Source: Salticus scenicus
Lineage: Eukaryota; Arthropoda; Arachnida; Araneae; Salticidae
Assembly: GCA_963930645.1 (NCBI GenBank)
Contig: OZ005661.1
Span: 200,473,120-200,537,119, forward strand
Reading direction: 5' to 3'
DNA length: 64,000 nt
Shown here one piece after another: positions 12,483 to 26,635 of this stretch. The position numbers were made by a program, and so were the translations under genes. The notes beneath the pieces are model-generated. The model did not search any database and was not told the DNA's origin. It worked only from the letters and a program-made list of their open reading frames with translations. How positions within the stretch are numbered: the stretch's first letter is position 1; each line of letters starts with the position of its first letter.

Positions 12483-12591
12483 AACTTGCACATTAGTCCC
12501 GTGAGGTACAACTTTCACATTAGTCCCTTGAGGTACAACTTTCACTTTAGTCCAGTCAGGTACAACTTGCACATTAGTCCCCTTTAAATAT
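12483..12591. repeat. 27-bp minisatellite, four copies
   Basis: Unit GAGGTACAACTTTCACATTAG plus TCCC and two variable bases. In-frame TGA codons occur in two units, so it is not a coding repeat. Confidence 0.8.
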
Positions 12592-12733
12592 ATATATAAT
12601 TTTTTTTTTTGAGAAAACAGGGTTTGAATGTTTGTTCCTCAATTATATAAATTTGTTAAAAGACACTTTAAAACCACGTAGATAGAAAACATTATATTTA
12701 ACATACTTAATTGCAATTAAAATACATTGTTCC

Positions 12734-12766
<33 letters not shown>

Positions 12767-12929
12767 TATATAGACCTTGATTAGGCGAATCAGAACTTAA
12801 AAGATTGAGACATTTTTTTTTTTTCAGATTAGTGTAATTTGTGCAGTAAAAATTCATTTAAATATTATTTATAAAATATGTTTCTCATAAAACGCTATTC
12901 ATTGGCATTATTTTGGATGTCACTGTCAG

Positions 12930-13490
12930 ATCTCGAAAAAAAAGTTTTCAGAGCAGTGTTATCCGAATGATCATAAGATTGATTTTAGTTACGTCAGTAA
13001 AAAGAAAATTATTCACGAAGATTTGTACCTGTCAAAAATGCCAGCATGCTCCCGATTACTGACTCCCTTTCAGAAGAAAACTCGTCCTCGACGTGATCTG
13101 TTAAATGAGATGTTGAATCTTTTGGAGCAAGACGGAGAGTGTCCTTTTGGTTATCTACTGATGTATGATTTCCTATATAAAAATCTTGGATTTATCAATA
13201 TGATTCAGAAACTGAAGAGAAGAGGAAGAAATAACAGAATAATTCTTCTCTCTCAAGAAAGATCATGCTGTCTGTTTTATGAGAGTGTGCTAGAAACATC
13301 TTAACAGGCTACTGAGAAAAAGTTTAGCAATCACTGTTGCTTATTGCTTGTTTACTTCTGAACACATTGTCGGATGCTCTGATCAGGAGGCGTTCCAATA
13401 TGATTGCTAAAATCGCCCTTCTTGACGACAAAACACCTGCTAACATATCTCGTGGTGTGTCTGAAAAGTGAAAACGATGTGACTTTAAAA
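12930..13490 (+). pseudogene. Decayed mariner transposase, copy 1
   Basis: KKKIIHEDLYLSKMPACSRL followed by LTPFQKKTRPRRDLLNEMLN and LLEQDGECPFGYLLMYDF follows the mariner order (LSKVSARWVPRLLTPDQK, then LLE.DEE.F, then the first catalytic D). Further on, MIAKIALLDDKTPANIS corresponds to the second catalytic region (LLHDNAPAH). Frameshifts and lost residues show it is inactive. Confidence 0.6.
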
Positions 13491-14559
13491 TTTTGCCAAA
13501 ACCACATATCCTTCCGATCTTTCACTATGCATTTTTATTCTTTCCTCTGCATTTATAAGAATAAAGTATAAGATTCAGACAAATTGTAGATTTTCGGTTT
13601 TCGATGAAGTTACACGTTTTGAGATTTCCCGAACTCAATTTGACCATTTTTGCAAAATATCTGTCTTTTTGAGTTCAAACACTGTGCTTTATGAACCAGT
13701 GGGATTAATTTAACCAAATTTGATATTTGGTTGAATCTTGGTTTGACATGATACCGATTAGTTTTTGTGCTGTATCACCCAAATATTTCCACGTTGCGAT
13801 TTCCTCTCATTTCAGGAAAGGCTCAACATCTACAGCGTACCAAATTTCGAGAAAAAAATTATGCAAAACGCTGCTGATTCGGTTAGAGTGGATATCGATA
13901 AACAATATTCGCAGCTGTGTTGCAATTTAATTTCGTTGAGGACAAGGCAATAACTTTGCTTTGCAAAAAAGTGGTCGAGTTTCGTCCACTGGGCGATACT
14001 AGTAATAATTAAAAGTCTTTAGTTACGATAAAATTGCTCGTTAACTGCAGATACTTAGTTGAAATTATAAGTAATTATAATTGTAAATGCTTACTCTCAA
14101 ATGAAATGTAATTCAAGACAAATTAACTGAATAACGTTTTTGCCCAACTCTGGCTCTTGATACAGTCTCTAAACTGAAGAACAGTATACACACACAAACA
14201 CAAAGAAAAGCCAAAAAAATTTTCTTAATGTGTACACTACCAGTGTAGTTACCCTATTTTATTTTATTGCTTCCCCTCCCCCCTTTTTTTATCCTTTATC
14301 TTTTTAATACAACTTTCATATGTGGAAACATTTACACTTTCATAATAATGTTATCCAGTTTCTTCTCACAAAGCCATTTTCTAGTAAATTCAGTTAAAGA
14401 ATGCCATAGGTTGAAAACAGATGTTTGTGATAAAAAGTAAAAAAAAAAAAAAAAAAAAAACTCGAGAAAAGACGAAATATTTATTCTAGATGCAAAAGTA
14501 AGAAATACAATGTTTGTTTTCTTTTTTTCTTTTTTCTTTCTTTATTATTTATTTATTTA

Positions 14560-14611
14560 TTTATTCAATCTGCTCGTGAAAGACTTCCTGATTCTGCAAC
14601 TCTGACTCCAT
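14560..14611 (-). CDS. Gene 1 terminal exon
   Basis: The acceptor has a long pyrimidine tract ending TTTCTTTCAG. It encodes GVRVAESGSLSRAD after the split codon and stops at TGA (14567-14565). AATAAA repeats run directly through the stop. The coding part is 47 nt, as in gene 2. The poly(A) signal could be a chance product of the local (AAAT)n repeat. Confidence 0.45.
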
Positions 14612-17600
14612 CTGAAAGAAAGAAAAAAAATTTAAGAAGAAATGTTTATTATGAAAATACTTTTGTCTATCAATTTTTCTATGCACATTTTTAATCATGC
14701 AGCATAATCATTTGAAAATGTATTTGAAATTAATCTGTGAATGAAGATGACGTGCGATTGCATGTAATTTAAAAAATTCGGTTAACCAGATTGAATAACT
14801 TATCTAGATAAAGACAGTGGCTTCCGGTACAGGGTACCTTCAATGACATTATATTCCATATTTATCTTCAGATAATATCCGCCGAATCAGCATTAAATAC
14901 AGTAGAGTACCAATTATCTAAGTTAATGTGGACCAAGGCTAACTTAAATAATCGAAAAACTAGGTTAAAGTGAAAATTGTAAATAAAATAAATCGTGTAT
15001 AGTTTTAAATATATACGAGGGTAACGTTAAAAGTTCTCGCCCTGACACAGAGATTGCGTTCCAATCGGTAAAAATTTGTTTTTACTGTCTGTGTGAACAT
15101 ACCATTAGTTCGTATGACAAGTTTCAACTTGTTCTCTCAAATAGTTTGTTTACACGATTTTTTTTTAAGGAAACATCTTGCGTGTTTTTCATTAAAAGCA
15201 GACAAACTTGAATATCGTGATGTCATAAAATTCTTCATTTTTATGGATTAACTCCTAAAGAAATACATCCGAAATTGGGTGCCGCATTCACTGAATGCCG
15301 ATCAAAAGCAAATGTGTAAACGATATTCGCAGCAATGTTTGGATCGAATCAGTAGGAATTCAACTGTTTTTATGCGGCGATTTCTTGAAATGTATAAGAC
15401 ATAGGTACTCTACTACCATTCCAAGCAGTGGGTGGATGCTGGTGGTTCATCGCCAAAGAAAGCTAAGTCGATCGCATCCGCCGGAAAGGGTCTGGCCAGC
15501 GTGTTTTCGGATGCGAAAGGGATCCTGTTAATTGATTACCTTGGAAAAGGCAGAACAATTACAGGCGAATAATACTCGGACCTTCTTGACCAGCTAGATG
15601 ACAAAATTTGAGAGAAGAGGCCTGGCTTGAAGGAAAAAAATCATCTTTCACTAGGACAATGCATCTTCACACAAGGGTGCTTTGGCGATGAGAAAACTGC
15701 GGGATATGTGGTATGACTTACTCAGACGTCCCCTATTCTCCTGATTTGGCAACGTCAGATTTCTATCTTTTCCAAGACATGAAAAAAATTGTTTCAGGAA
15801 AGCGTTTTGCGTCCAATGAAAAAGTTAAGAGGGCCGTAGATGAATATTTTCACAGCCTTTTAGACTCTCCCTTCCAAGAAGGAAAATGGATGTTAGAGAA
15901 ACGCTGGACAAAATGTGTTAAAGTCAAGGGAGAGTATGCAGAAAAATAAAATCATTTTTAGTTCCCCATCATACTATAGGTATGGGGACCTTAGGTAATC
16001 GTGAAAATTTTCGACCTCTGTTTTTTTCTCTTTTTTATACGTTTTCCGGTGTGAGGAATCCGAAAATGACAAAATTTGTATGGTGTCTGTCTGTAGGGTG
16101 TCTGTTAGTTTGTTAGTCCGTTAGTATGACTGTCTGTGTACACGCTGTCTCAAGAACAAATTGCCGCAGTGAGGTCAAATTAGTTTTAAAATGGTACTTT
16201 CGACACTGGCAAGAACCCTATTAAGTTGCAACATTCGAATTAAAAAACTTCGTATGTTTTTTTGAAATTTACGATTTTCCTGACATGGGAGAATGGGGCA
16301 AAATTTCACTTAAACTTGCATTAAATGAAAAATATTTGCTGTAAAAATGTCAGACCAGTTTTAAAATATCAGTTTTGATTTCGGAATGAACGTCAGTTAC
16401 TATAAACATGCTGCCATAAAAATTTCGCCAGTTATTGGATATTTACGAATTTCTTAACATGGCAGAATAGGATTAAATTTCACATAAACCTCAATTTTGA
16501 GAGATATTTTTATCGTAAAGATGTCAGACTACTTTTGAAATATTATTTAGGATACTGACATGTATACCATAGAGTATGAATTTTCCAATTTAAAAAATTC
16601 GTAAGGTATTTGGAATTTACGATTTACTTAAAATGGCAGAATAAGGCAAAATTGATCATAAACGTCCTATTAAAGGATCATAAATATATCAGACAATTTC
16701 AAAATAACATTTATGATACTTGTATAAACCTAATTGACTACAAATACTCTAATAGGAAAATTTCGTAAGTTATTCGAAATTTAAGATTTCATCAACAAAG
16801 AAAAATGGGGCAATATTTCATATAAATATGAATTTTAGTGATTGTTGCATTGTAAATAGTATCATGAAAATAAACTACGAAATTGATCCCAATAAAATAA
16901 ATTAATAGATTAGAATAGGATAAATATATCGAACTGAATGTTGGGTAGCCTATTAGGTGAGGATTTCGTTCGGTGACTGTGTGAAGCGTGTGGTCAAATT
17001 CATTTCTCTTAACATGAATATAATATGTCCTGTATAAGAAATTTATGAGAACATACATATGATGGGAAACAGAGCAGAGTCCATCTATGCCAACTAGTTT
17101 TATTTTATTTTATTTTATTTTATTTTTATTAAGGCTAAGAAGATTGCTAGTGTTGCTCCTTCTTCTTGCTGTACATAGTACCTGAGTGTTTATGAGATGA
17201 AGTTCAGAATTTTTTTCAATTGTTTAAAAAATGAAAAATGTAGAACTAAAATAAATAAATCAAGAAATATATCAAGAAATCTAGAAATATTCGATAGCTT
17301 GGTTAAGGGGGAAACTCAGATAATCGGGTTTTACTTCAAACAGAAATAAAATTTCTGTAAATTTCCCTGTATTTTTCATTTATTTATTTACTGTAGACTA
17401 ACTAAAATTCAGACCACTCTATCGAAATTATTATTTATTTTATTTATTTATGATTTTTACTTGGGATTTTTACGCAAGTAGCTTAATAAATTTGAAATAA
17501 TTTAGCATCATGTTTCAAATAGTTCCTGAGATGTAGTAAAAGAGAATCAAAAGCAAAAAAAAATTACTTATAAAAAATAATAACATAAAAGTTAAACAAA

Positions 17601-20600
17601 AGATTGAGTGAATAGTAAATAAGGATGAAAATTTTCCATTTTGTTTCCTTTAAATCAATTTCTATAGTTAAAATTTTTAGAATTGTTTCGAAAGGTCAGT
17701 TAATTAATTGAGAATTTTTAAAAATAACTTAAAATTATTGATTATACGCTCAATAGTGATTAATAAAATATTAAATTACTTATACAAATTTTCAAAATTG
17801 GGCTCAAATTTGAGTGTGGTACGAAAGTCCCTGACAGAAGGTTTGTATAATCAAAGTTGCGTTTGAAATTAAAGAAATAGGAACTTATAAGCTGATGTTA
17901 ACTCTTTATAGGTATCCTAAAAGAACTAACGGCCTTATTCACCATTAACTTCAACTCCCGGTTTAACGCAAAAACTTGAAAAGCGTCTAAAGTCAGAGTC
18001 AAGCTTTCAAAGAAAATTTAACAAGCTGCTTCTGCCATCTAGTGTCAATGTTTTCATATAATTTCTGATTGGTTATTTTTAGCTAAAAAATCTTAAAATA
18101 ACAATGCCGCTAGATGGCAGATGCAATGCGTCAGACTTCGCTAAAAAGTTGAACCCTGCCTTTATATGTTTTTTCAGTTTTCACTTTCAACCGGCAGTTG
18201 AAGTTATTATGGAATACAGCCGTAAGTATCGAGAAGTTCAGTTAAATCAAAGTGTTATTATTAACTATAGAATAATATACAAATTAAAAAAAATAATTAA
18301 TTATTTAAAAAAAAAAAAAAAAAAAAAAACTTACTGTACTTTTTTATTTTATTCAAATTATAAACAGTTTTAAATGTGAAGTATTTTAGTTTTAATAGTA
18401 TAATTTGTAAAAATTTTGCATTAAATTTAAAAGAATTTTATCATATTTGATGATAAGAATGTGCAAAAAATTATTCCAATCTAATCGTCTAAGAAAGCCT
18501 TAAGCTTGTAAAAACAAAGTTAGACTAAACCTGACTTATGAGGGATAAAAAAGAAGAAAAAATCGAACATTTCAACAAATTTTTTATTAAACGATCATGT
18601 TAATAATAACTTGAGAATAACGAATGTTTCTGCTTGGATTATTTATATTTTGTACACCCTGTAGATTAGGATGTATCGAAAAAAACTTTTTTTTTATATC
18701 GAATTTCCAATAGCGCGGAAAAGTTACCTTATTCTATTATTAGTATGTGTGCAAATTTTTGTTGATCTGAGTTAATATCTTCAGTTGCCTCTGGGGTCGT
18801 TTATATAAAAATTCGTTAATTTTATCGTTTTTTCATTTTTTTTCTTTTAAATAAGAATTTGGAATCCTTAGTTCCAATAGGGCCGAAAAATTGCCACATT
18901 ATATCCTTAAAGCGTGTGCATTTTTTATTGATGTGGGTCAAAGGCTTCAGTTGCATCTACGGGTCACTTATGATTTTCCTTCTACACTTCTTCGACTGTA
19001 ATTCTTTTAATTATGATTATTTCTATTCACTTTTCTTTGTATGGAAAAATTATGCATTTGTGCAAGTGTGCAATGCGTAAATTTGTAAAAAAAAAAAAAC
19101 ACTTAAAATTACGGGCCTTCGCTCTTTTAATTTTTACGGTCACGACCGTTTTTCACCTACAAGACGGCATACTCGTATTTTCTGTTATGTCTTGATACTT
19201 TCCGCTATACCACAAAGTTCTTAGCGATCTTTTACCGCTGTTTTTTTTTTTTTTGTTTTTTGTTTTTTTTTTATAATAAACTTCATTAATCATATGTAGC
19301 ACATATTTTCAAAGGAGTAATAAAAAAATTGATTTATGTATGGAGTGTTATTCAAAATGATAAATCACGGGCAAAACACAGACTGCTAAGAAGCTTGTGG
19401 TATAGCGGAAAATATCATGTCATAACAGAAAATACGGGTATGCCCGTCTTGTAGGTAAGAAATGGTTGTGACCGTAAAAATTAAACGGGCGAAGGCCCGT
19501 AAATTTACATGTTTTTTTTTAACAATGTGCACATTTTCCCCAAATGCATAATTTGTTCACAAAAAAAAAAAGGAAAAAAAAAAAAAGAAAAAAAAAGGAA
19601 TAGAAATAATTATAGTTAAAAGAATTACAGTCGTAGAACTGTAGAAGGAAAACCATTAAAATGAGCAACTTTGTCCAGATAAGTGATCCGTAGAGGCAAC
19701 TGAAGCCTTTGACCCACATCAATAAAAAATTGCGCACGCTCTAAAGATACCCTATGGCAATTTTTAGGCCCTATTGGAACTAAGGATTCCAGTTTCTTAT
19801 TAATATATATACTAGAAGGAACTCATTTTATTGACCGTAATGTTTCAAAAAACGTCGCATCATTATTTAAATGTATTTCAAGTTAAAACATCCAATATAA
19901 TTTACGATATTTCACTTAAAAAAAGAAAGTCAGAAAAATGCTTATAATTAGAAATACTATATATGACATCACTTTCTACAAAGTACAGTCAATGTGACGT
20001 CAAACTGACTCCAAATAAACAGTTCCTATCTTTCATTTTCTATTTCGTTTAATACTAAGACTACATGTTAGCTGACACGTCCGGCGTTTCCCGGGCCCAA
20101 GGTAATAACCTTAAATGAACCTTAAATTTGTATGGTTTTACATCTTTAACTCGATTTTGTTTCATGCACATGTTTCAAATTAATCTATGGATAACGATAA
20201 AATTAACGAATTTTTATATAAATGACCCCAGAAGCAGCTGAAGATATTAGCTCAGATGAACAAAATTTTCCACACATACTAACAATAGCATAAGACAACT
20301 TTTCCGCACTGTTGGAAATTTGATATCATAAAAAAAAAAAAAAAAAAAAAAAAAATCGATACACCCTACTGTACATATGCAGTAATTATTTCAGGAAATG
20401 AAATAATCAGTAAAAAAAAAAAAAAAAAATTACTTACTGAACGTTGAATTATCTGAATCCAGTAAACCTAAAAACAGACATTTTTCGTCAAATTACAATT
20501 TTAATTTTTCCAAAGCAGCATACAAATGTTGATAAAATTGAATAAAATTATGCATTGAAAATCAAATAATATTCGTAAAATTAGAAGATGAAATTAGGAT

Positions 20601-23600
20601 ATTTGACTTAAATGTAATTAAAGTAATTCCTTAAATTGAATGATTCGTTTAGATATTGAATGCTAGAACTTCTTCGGACCTTAATTTTTATTTTGTTTAA
20701 TCTGGTAGGACAAAATTTTATCTTTTTACATCTGGTTTACTGAAAATTGATTTAATTGTAGCTTGTCAAAATGTTTCACAGAATGCACATTAGAATGAAG
20801 ACGCCTGACAACCAGCAGTGGACACTTGTCGATTTTAACAGAGTAAGTTAAACAAAATGTGAATTCAATGAACCAAAAAGTATTTTCTGCTACGTTTAAA
20901 GTAGAATTAAATATATATGTATATATATATAATTAAAATGAATGTAAATATATATACACCGAATACCCAAAAATTTGCACACCTGTCTAATATTGTGTAG
21001 CTCCTCTGTGAGCATGCAGAAGTGCCACAACACAACGTGGCATGGATTCGACTAATGTCTGAAAGCGTTCTGGAGGTAATCCACACCATAAATCCTGTAG
21101 GGCAATCAACAAGGCCATAGGATTGCGATAAGAAAGGATGATCTCTTCTGAAAAGCACGTGGCAAGGCATCCCAGATACGCTGAAAAATGTTCATGAATG
21201 GAATATACGCGGCCAGTGGACATATATATATAAAGTAAGAATAGTATTTTTGGTGCCACTCTCTAGCAAATCAAATGTGTGAATTCTCCTGCTGGAATGG
21301 CGCAAATCTTTCTGAATGCACAAATGGCATGAATGGTTGCAGGTTATCGCACTGGATGCTTATACATATATTACTTGTCCGAGTCATACCTTGACATATC
21401 AGAATTCCTATATCACACCAGCTGCACATTCCGTATAACATGTCAGAGCTTCCGTTAGCGTGAACATTTCTCTGTTGACAGGTAGGATCCATGGATTCAC
21501 GAGGTTTTTTCCCTACTCGTACACATCCATCGGACAAATATATTTGGAAACGGGACTCGTCAGACCAGACAACGGATTTCCAGTCATCAACAGTCCAGTG
21601 ACGATGTTGGTGGGCTCAGACGAAGGGTACAGCTTTTTGTCATGCAGTCAACAACAGTACACGACTGAGATAGCTTCGTCTCCAAAAGCCCGTATCAGGG
21701 ATTGTCGGTTGAAGAGATCGCATACTGGCACTGGACGATGTCCGAGCATTCACATTTGCAGAAATTTGCGAAAGGGTTGCACGTTTATTCTGTTTAATTA
21801 TTCTCGTCTGTAGTCACTGATCCTGCTCTTTCACGTCCTTTTTTTCTGCAGCAGGAATGTCGGTAATATGATGTTTTACGGGATTCCCGATATTCACGGT
21901 ACCCTCGTGAAATTGTCGCACACGAAAATCTGAATTTCATTGCTGCCTATAACTCATCTATCGTACAGCAATTATAACGTCATTTTCAATGTTGTTTAAA
22001 TCTTGATAATCTGCCATTGTAGTATCAGAAATGCTATAACTCCTTTTCCGTACGCCAATTATAACATCATGTCCAACGTCCAAAGACGTTTAAATCTCGT
22101 TAATCTGCCATTGTAGCAGCAGTAACGTTATAATCCCTATTTTGAACACCCATTATTACGTTGTAATGATTTCAGCTAAGAATATCCGTTCACTCGGATG
22201 AGGAATTAAAAAAAAAAAAAAAAAAATTCAAAAACTTCCAATTTCTAGAATAAATAAATGGAGTAATTGATTACATATATGTGGGTAATAAAATCGTAAA
22301 TAGGATGATTTGTAAGTCCGTTCGATGATAAAGAATTTCTTAAACATTGTAGAATCCAGGGAAAAACTGGAACCCCTCAAGGTAAACGAATGTTCTTTTC
22401 TTTTGTCTATTTTACCACCTGGGTTGTTGCAATATGCCAACAAATGATTTCTTGTATATTAGAAGAAAAGGGATCAGACTCTTAGCACCTCGTAGCAATT
22501 TTCTCACGGTCTAGAACGTATACTTCTTATAACGTCATGTTGATCAAAGTTACTGGTGAGTGGGGGGGGGGGGCAGTCGTTATTCAACAATTAAATAGTG
22601 ATTTTCATTGGTACGACATAAGGAGAACGCGCTGGTCAGAGCAGCAGTCGAACACATCCTGCATCAAGGAAAGTCAGGGCAATACGGACAATTTACGGTC
22701 GTGCATTGTCCTGTTTAAATGTTGCGCTACAGAGGCTTCGAATATAGGGCAGAGTGATGGGCCTTAACTCGTCAGAAATGTAATGATCGGTATTCAGAAT
22801 GACGGGAATGAAAACAAGAGGTGATCAAGAAGTGTATCCAATGGTACGCATGCCACTTCAGGTGGTGACCCACTATGCGGCTACCAAAATTTTGATTACC
22901 CTCAAAATTGCATCACTGATATGGGGGCCTTTAATGCGTGATCCACGATGAACCTGGAGGTAGGAATGGCGTGAAATCGCCTTTCAGACAAATTACAATC
23001 CTGTTTACAGCATAAAGATTGCCTTATCCGTATTTGACGTTACTGTGAGTAATGCACATTGTCGGTAAGTATTCGACATCATCACACTGTCCATGACCTG
23101 CAGTGATGGTATGGGGTCCCATTGGAGCCCGATCTCCGTTAATTCTTGTTCGCATTCCCTGCACTGTAAATAGCGGCAATTAAATTTCTGATGAGTTAAG
23201 GCCCGCCCCTCTGCCCTGTATTCGAGGCCTCCGTAGCGCAACAATTAAACAGTATAATGTACGACCGCAAGTTTTCTGTATTGTCCAGAGCTTTCTTGGT
23301 ACAGGAATTGTTCGTCCGTTTCTCCGGCCGACGCGTTCTCCTGATCTCGCACAATGAAAATGGCTATTTAGTCGTAGAAAAGCGACTGCCCCCCCCACCA
23401 CTCACCAGTAACTACGATCGAAGAATTGTGGCATCGTCTTGAAGATTCATGAAGTTCTCTACTCGTACATGTCATCCAATTTCTGTCTGATTCAATGCCT
23501 AGGCAGGTAAGTGCTGTTATTGCTCCCAGAGGTCGCTGCTTTACGTACTGTTTTCTCGGGATCTATTACTCCAAATTTCCTGAAATTTTATTAAATTGTT

Positions 23601-23866
23601 CTTCCTACTATAATGTATGTGCCCAATAAATATCATTCTTATATTTGCATTCCTTGGTGTTGAAATTTTAAACAACATCAGTATATTTTTAAAAGTTTCT
23701 ATTCCAGAAGTTATTACTAGACGTTATTACTAGAAGTTCTGTTCTAGCAGATTTGTTCTAGAAATTATTACTAAAAGCTATATTCTAGAAGTTAAAAGAT
23801 GCTAAAAATTCAACGAAAAATAAGGTCATGCTACATTTGTATAAGCAGTGTAATCAAAATCTCCTG

Positions 23867-23900
<34 letters not shown>

Positions 23901-25421
23901 TAATGATCTCAAATTTGACAGTGGTTTATGCCTACCATTTTTACTACGTTAAAAAGATGTATTCTAATTATTTAAAATAATAAATAATTTAAATAAATGC
24001 ATATTAAATTATAAATTATTTAGAAAAGTATAAAATATAAAACTGAAGTATTTCCCCTCTGTTGAAGTTATTGTAAATAAAATGGCCGTAAATGGCCGAA
24101 ATTTTCTTTATTGAATTATTAATTACGTCATTTATAGCTAAGAATAATTAATTATGATGCATGTTTAATGTCACCGATTAATTATGCGATGTGTTAGTTT
24201 AAAAGAATATCTTTTATTTTACTTACCTATCTTTATGCCACCGACCTCTGAAAATAGAAATTTTTAATCACTATACATCTTATACATTTTATTAATAATA
24301 CATTATTCAAAGTAATATTGAACACAAATTATACATTGAAAATTAATTAATTTAATCCATAAAGATAAGAGAATCTTAAACTTATGTAGAAAAAATCTTC
24401 AATAGCAGATGGTAATACAAATTCTAGTCTTTGGGTGATAATATTTAACGACGGATTTTTTTCTACTTTTAAAACATGTAGGGAAAATATTGTAATCAAC
24501 GATAATTTTAACTGATTTTTCCGATATCTATGTATTGCTGGAATATTTCTACATTTTTGTTATTGTTATAGTAAGTGAACACGATAATGTTTAAATGCTG
24601 TATTAAGGTTGTATTAAGCTTAGAATTGGTAGATATGTTAAAAGTCGCCCTGCATGAATTGTAAAGTTTCACAGGAGTGTAGCATTTATAGGTCTTACAC
24701 CGTGGGACAAGACCGAGTTATTTCTCTTTATAGCCTATGGACTCATATTAATTAAAATGTGTTATCGGATTAAGTTTACATTTGATTTAGGTGAAATTGG
24801 ATAGGCATATCATGGTTAAATGTATCGGCATGCAATAGTAACAAGAACCACGTAAATTTTCATGTGAGAAGAAATGAGTAGACTTGTTTATATAGTGATG
24901 TCATTTACAACTCATGTACATTGCAGTATATAGGTTCAAACTGTTAACAGTCTGTTTAACATTAATAAATTGATAAAACCGAAAAAAAAAACTATTATGC
25001 TGTTCTGTTAACACAGCATCATTATAAGAGATTATGTGCGTATTAATAATGATTTATTTTCCTTTATTTTTTCGTGAAACATAAAAGAATTGACACAGTT
25101 ACATCTTATAGAGTCTCACTATCTGAAGTGCATAAGGCCGTTTAAAAGAGAAGGAAACTGATGTATGTTTTATAATTTTGCTACAACAAGTTCTCTATCG
25201 GACATTGCGTGCTCACCATTAACCATGCACGCAAAAATAATTCCGGTATATTACAACCCTGTATAGGACTGGCATATAAACACGTGGAGAAATTCGCAGA
25301 CTCTATTATGATGATTCTCGTAATTTTTTTCACTAACTTATCAATTGATTTATTTTTCTTAACGTCCGTCAATCAGTAAATGTTGCGAAATACAAAATTA
25401 ATAACATTTTATTCTAAAAAA

Positions 25422-25453
<32 letters not shown>

Positions 25454-26593
25454 CATATATTCAGCCAAATAAATTATTGTATTAAAATGTATTTGCCCAT
25501 GTATACAATTATTTTTTAGGTTCCCGTGATGCACCTTTTGCATGCAGTCGTGCGCGAAAGATTTACATGAACATAAAATTAGCTCAGACATTAAAAAAAA
25601 AAAATGTTAAAATAATATACAAATATTTTAAAAGTTGTAAAATATAGATAATACCTTCCTTAACATTTGTTAAAATTTACAAAGTCTAAAAGAAACAATT
25701 TCTTTGGTTATCTTAAATAAAATAAGGATTTAATTTTTCCTAATAGTCTTCCCTTTCAAAGCTTATTCAAACCTTGATATATTCAGCCGTATTATTATTA
25801 TTTTTCAGTTCTAAGACAGATATAAAATTTCACAATAAAAGGAATTGTGAATTGAGTATGAAAAGAATGTAATGCATAAAAAGTTTAAAAAATAAAAGAA
25901 ATGAAAGGCAAATCCGAAAGCTTACCGTATGTCGTTGGTTCTCCTGATGCGGGGAAAGCATCCCCAAATAATGGGCCTGAAAATATAAAATGACTCATTT
26001 TTATCAAATTAAGAGAGATACAATTAAGTTCTTATCACACACACACATACGCATATATATATATATACGTATACACACACATACATATATACTATTCATA
26101 TATATATATTAAATAGCTAACAATTTTTATATTAAAAAATACTTAGAAATTTACATCTCAGGGACAAACCAGAGTGTTAATTTAGAGGAAAAAATATCGA
26201 TTAAATAATTTTAATTTTGTCAAAGAGTTTAAATTTTAAACTTCCATAGTAAATATAAAAAAAAAAAAAATGTTTACTTTCTATTTACAATTACATATGC
26301 GTTGTAAATATAATAATGTACATAATTCATACTTGTAAATACAGATGAGAATGAAGTATACAAATTTGCTTACTTCATTCACAACTTTATATCTGAAATA
26401 AAAATTTAATTTAATTATTAACAAATTACATTAATATTCATTAATTACGTTTTATTTTACGTATGCCTGTAAGTCGGAAGTGAATTATTTTTTAAATAAA
26501 TTAAATAAACTCACAGAATTCAGAATTCGGTGTATAAAATCCTTTAATAGATAAGAACACACCTCATTGCCAAAACATCAGTGGAAATCACAC

Positions 26594-26635
<42 letters not shown>

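Noticed and set aside
26369..26395. Exon-like 19-nt segment with good acceptor and GTAAGC donor on the minus strand
   Set aside because: In the phase required by gene 1 it contains TGA, and its length is not a multiple of three.
26515..26541. Symmetric 27-nt segment before GTGAGT on the minus strand between gene 1 exons 1 and 2
   Set aside because: The frame is open (FYTPNSEF), but the acceptor ends AAAG with a poor pyrimidine tract, so it is not called.
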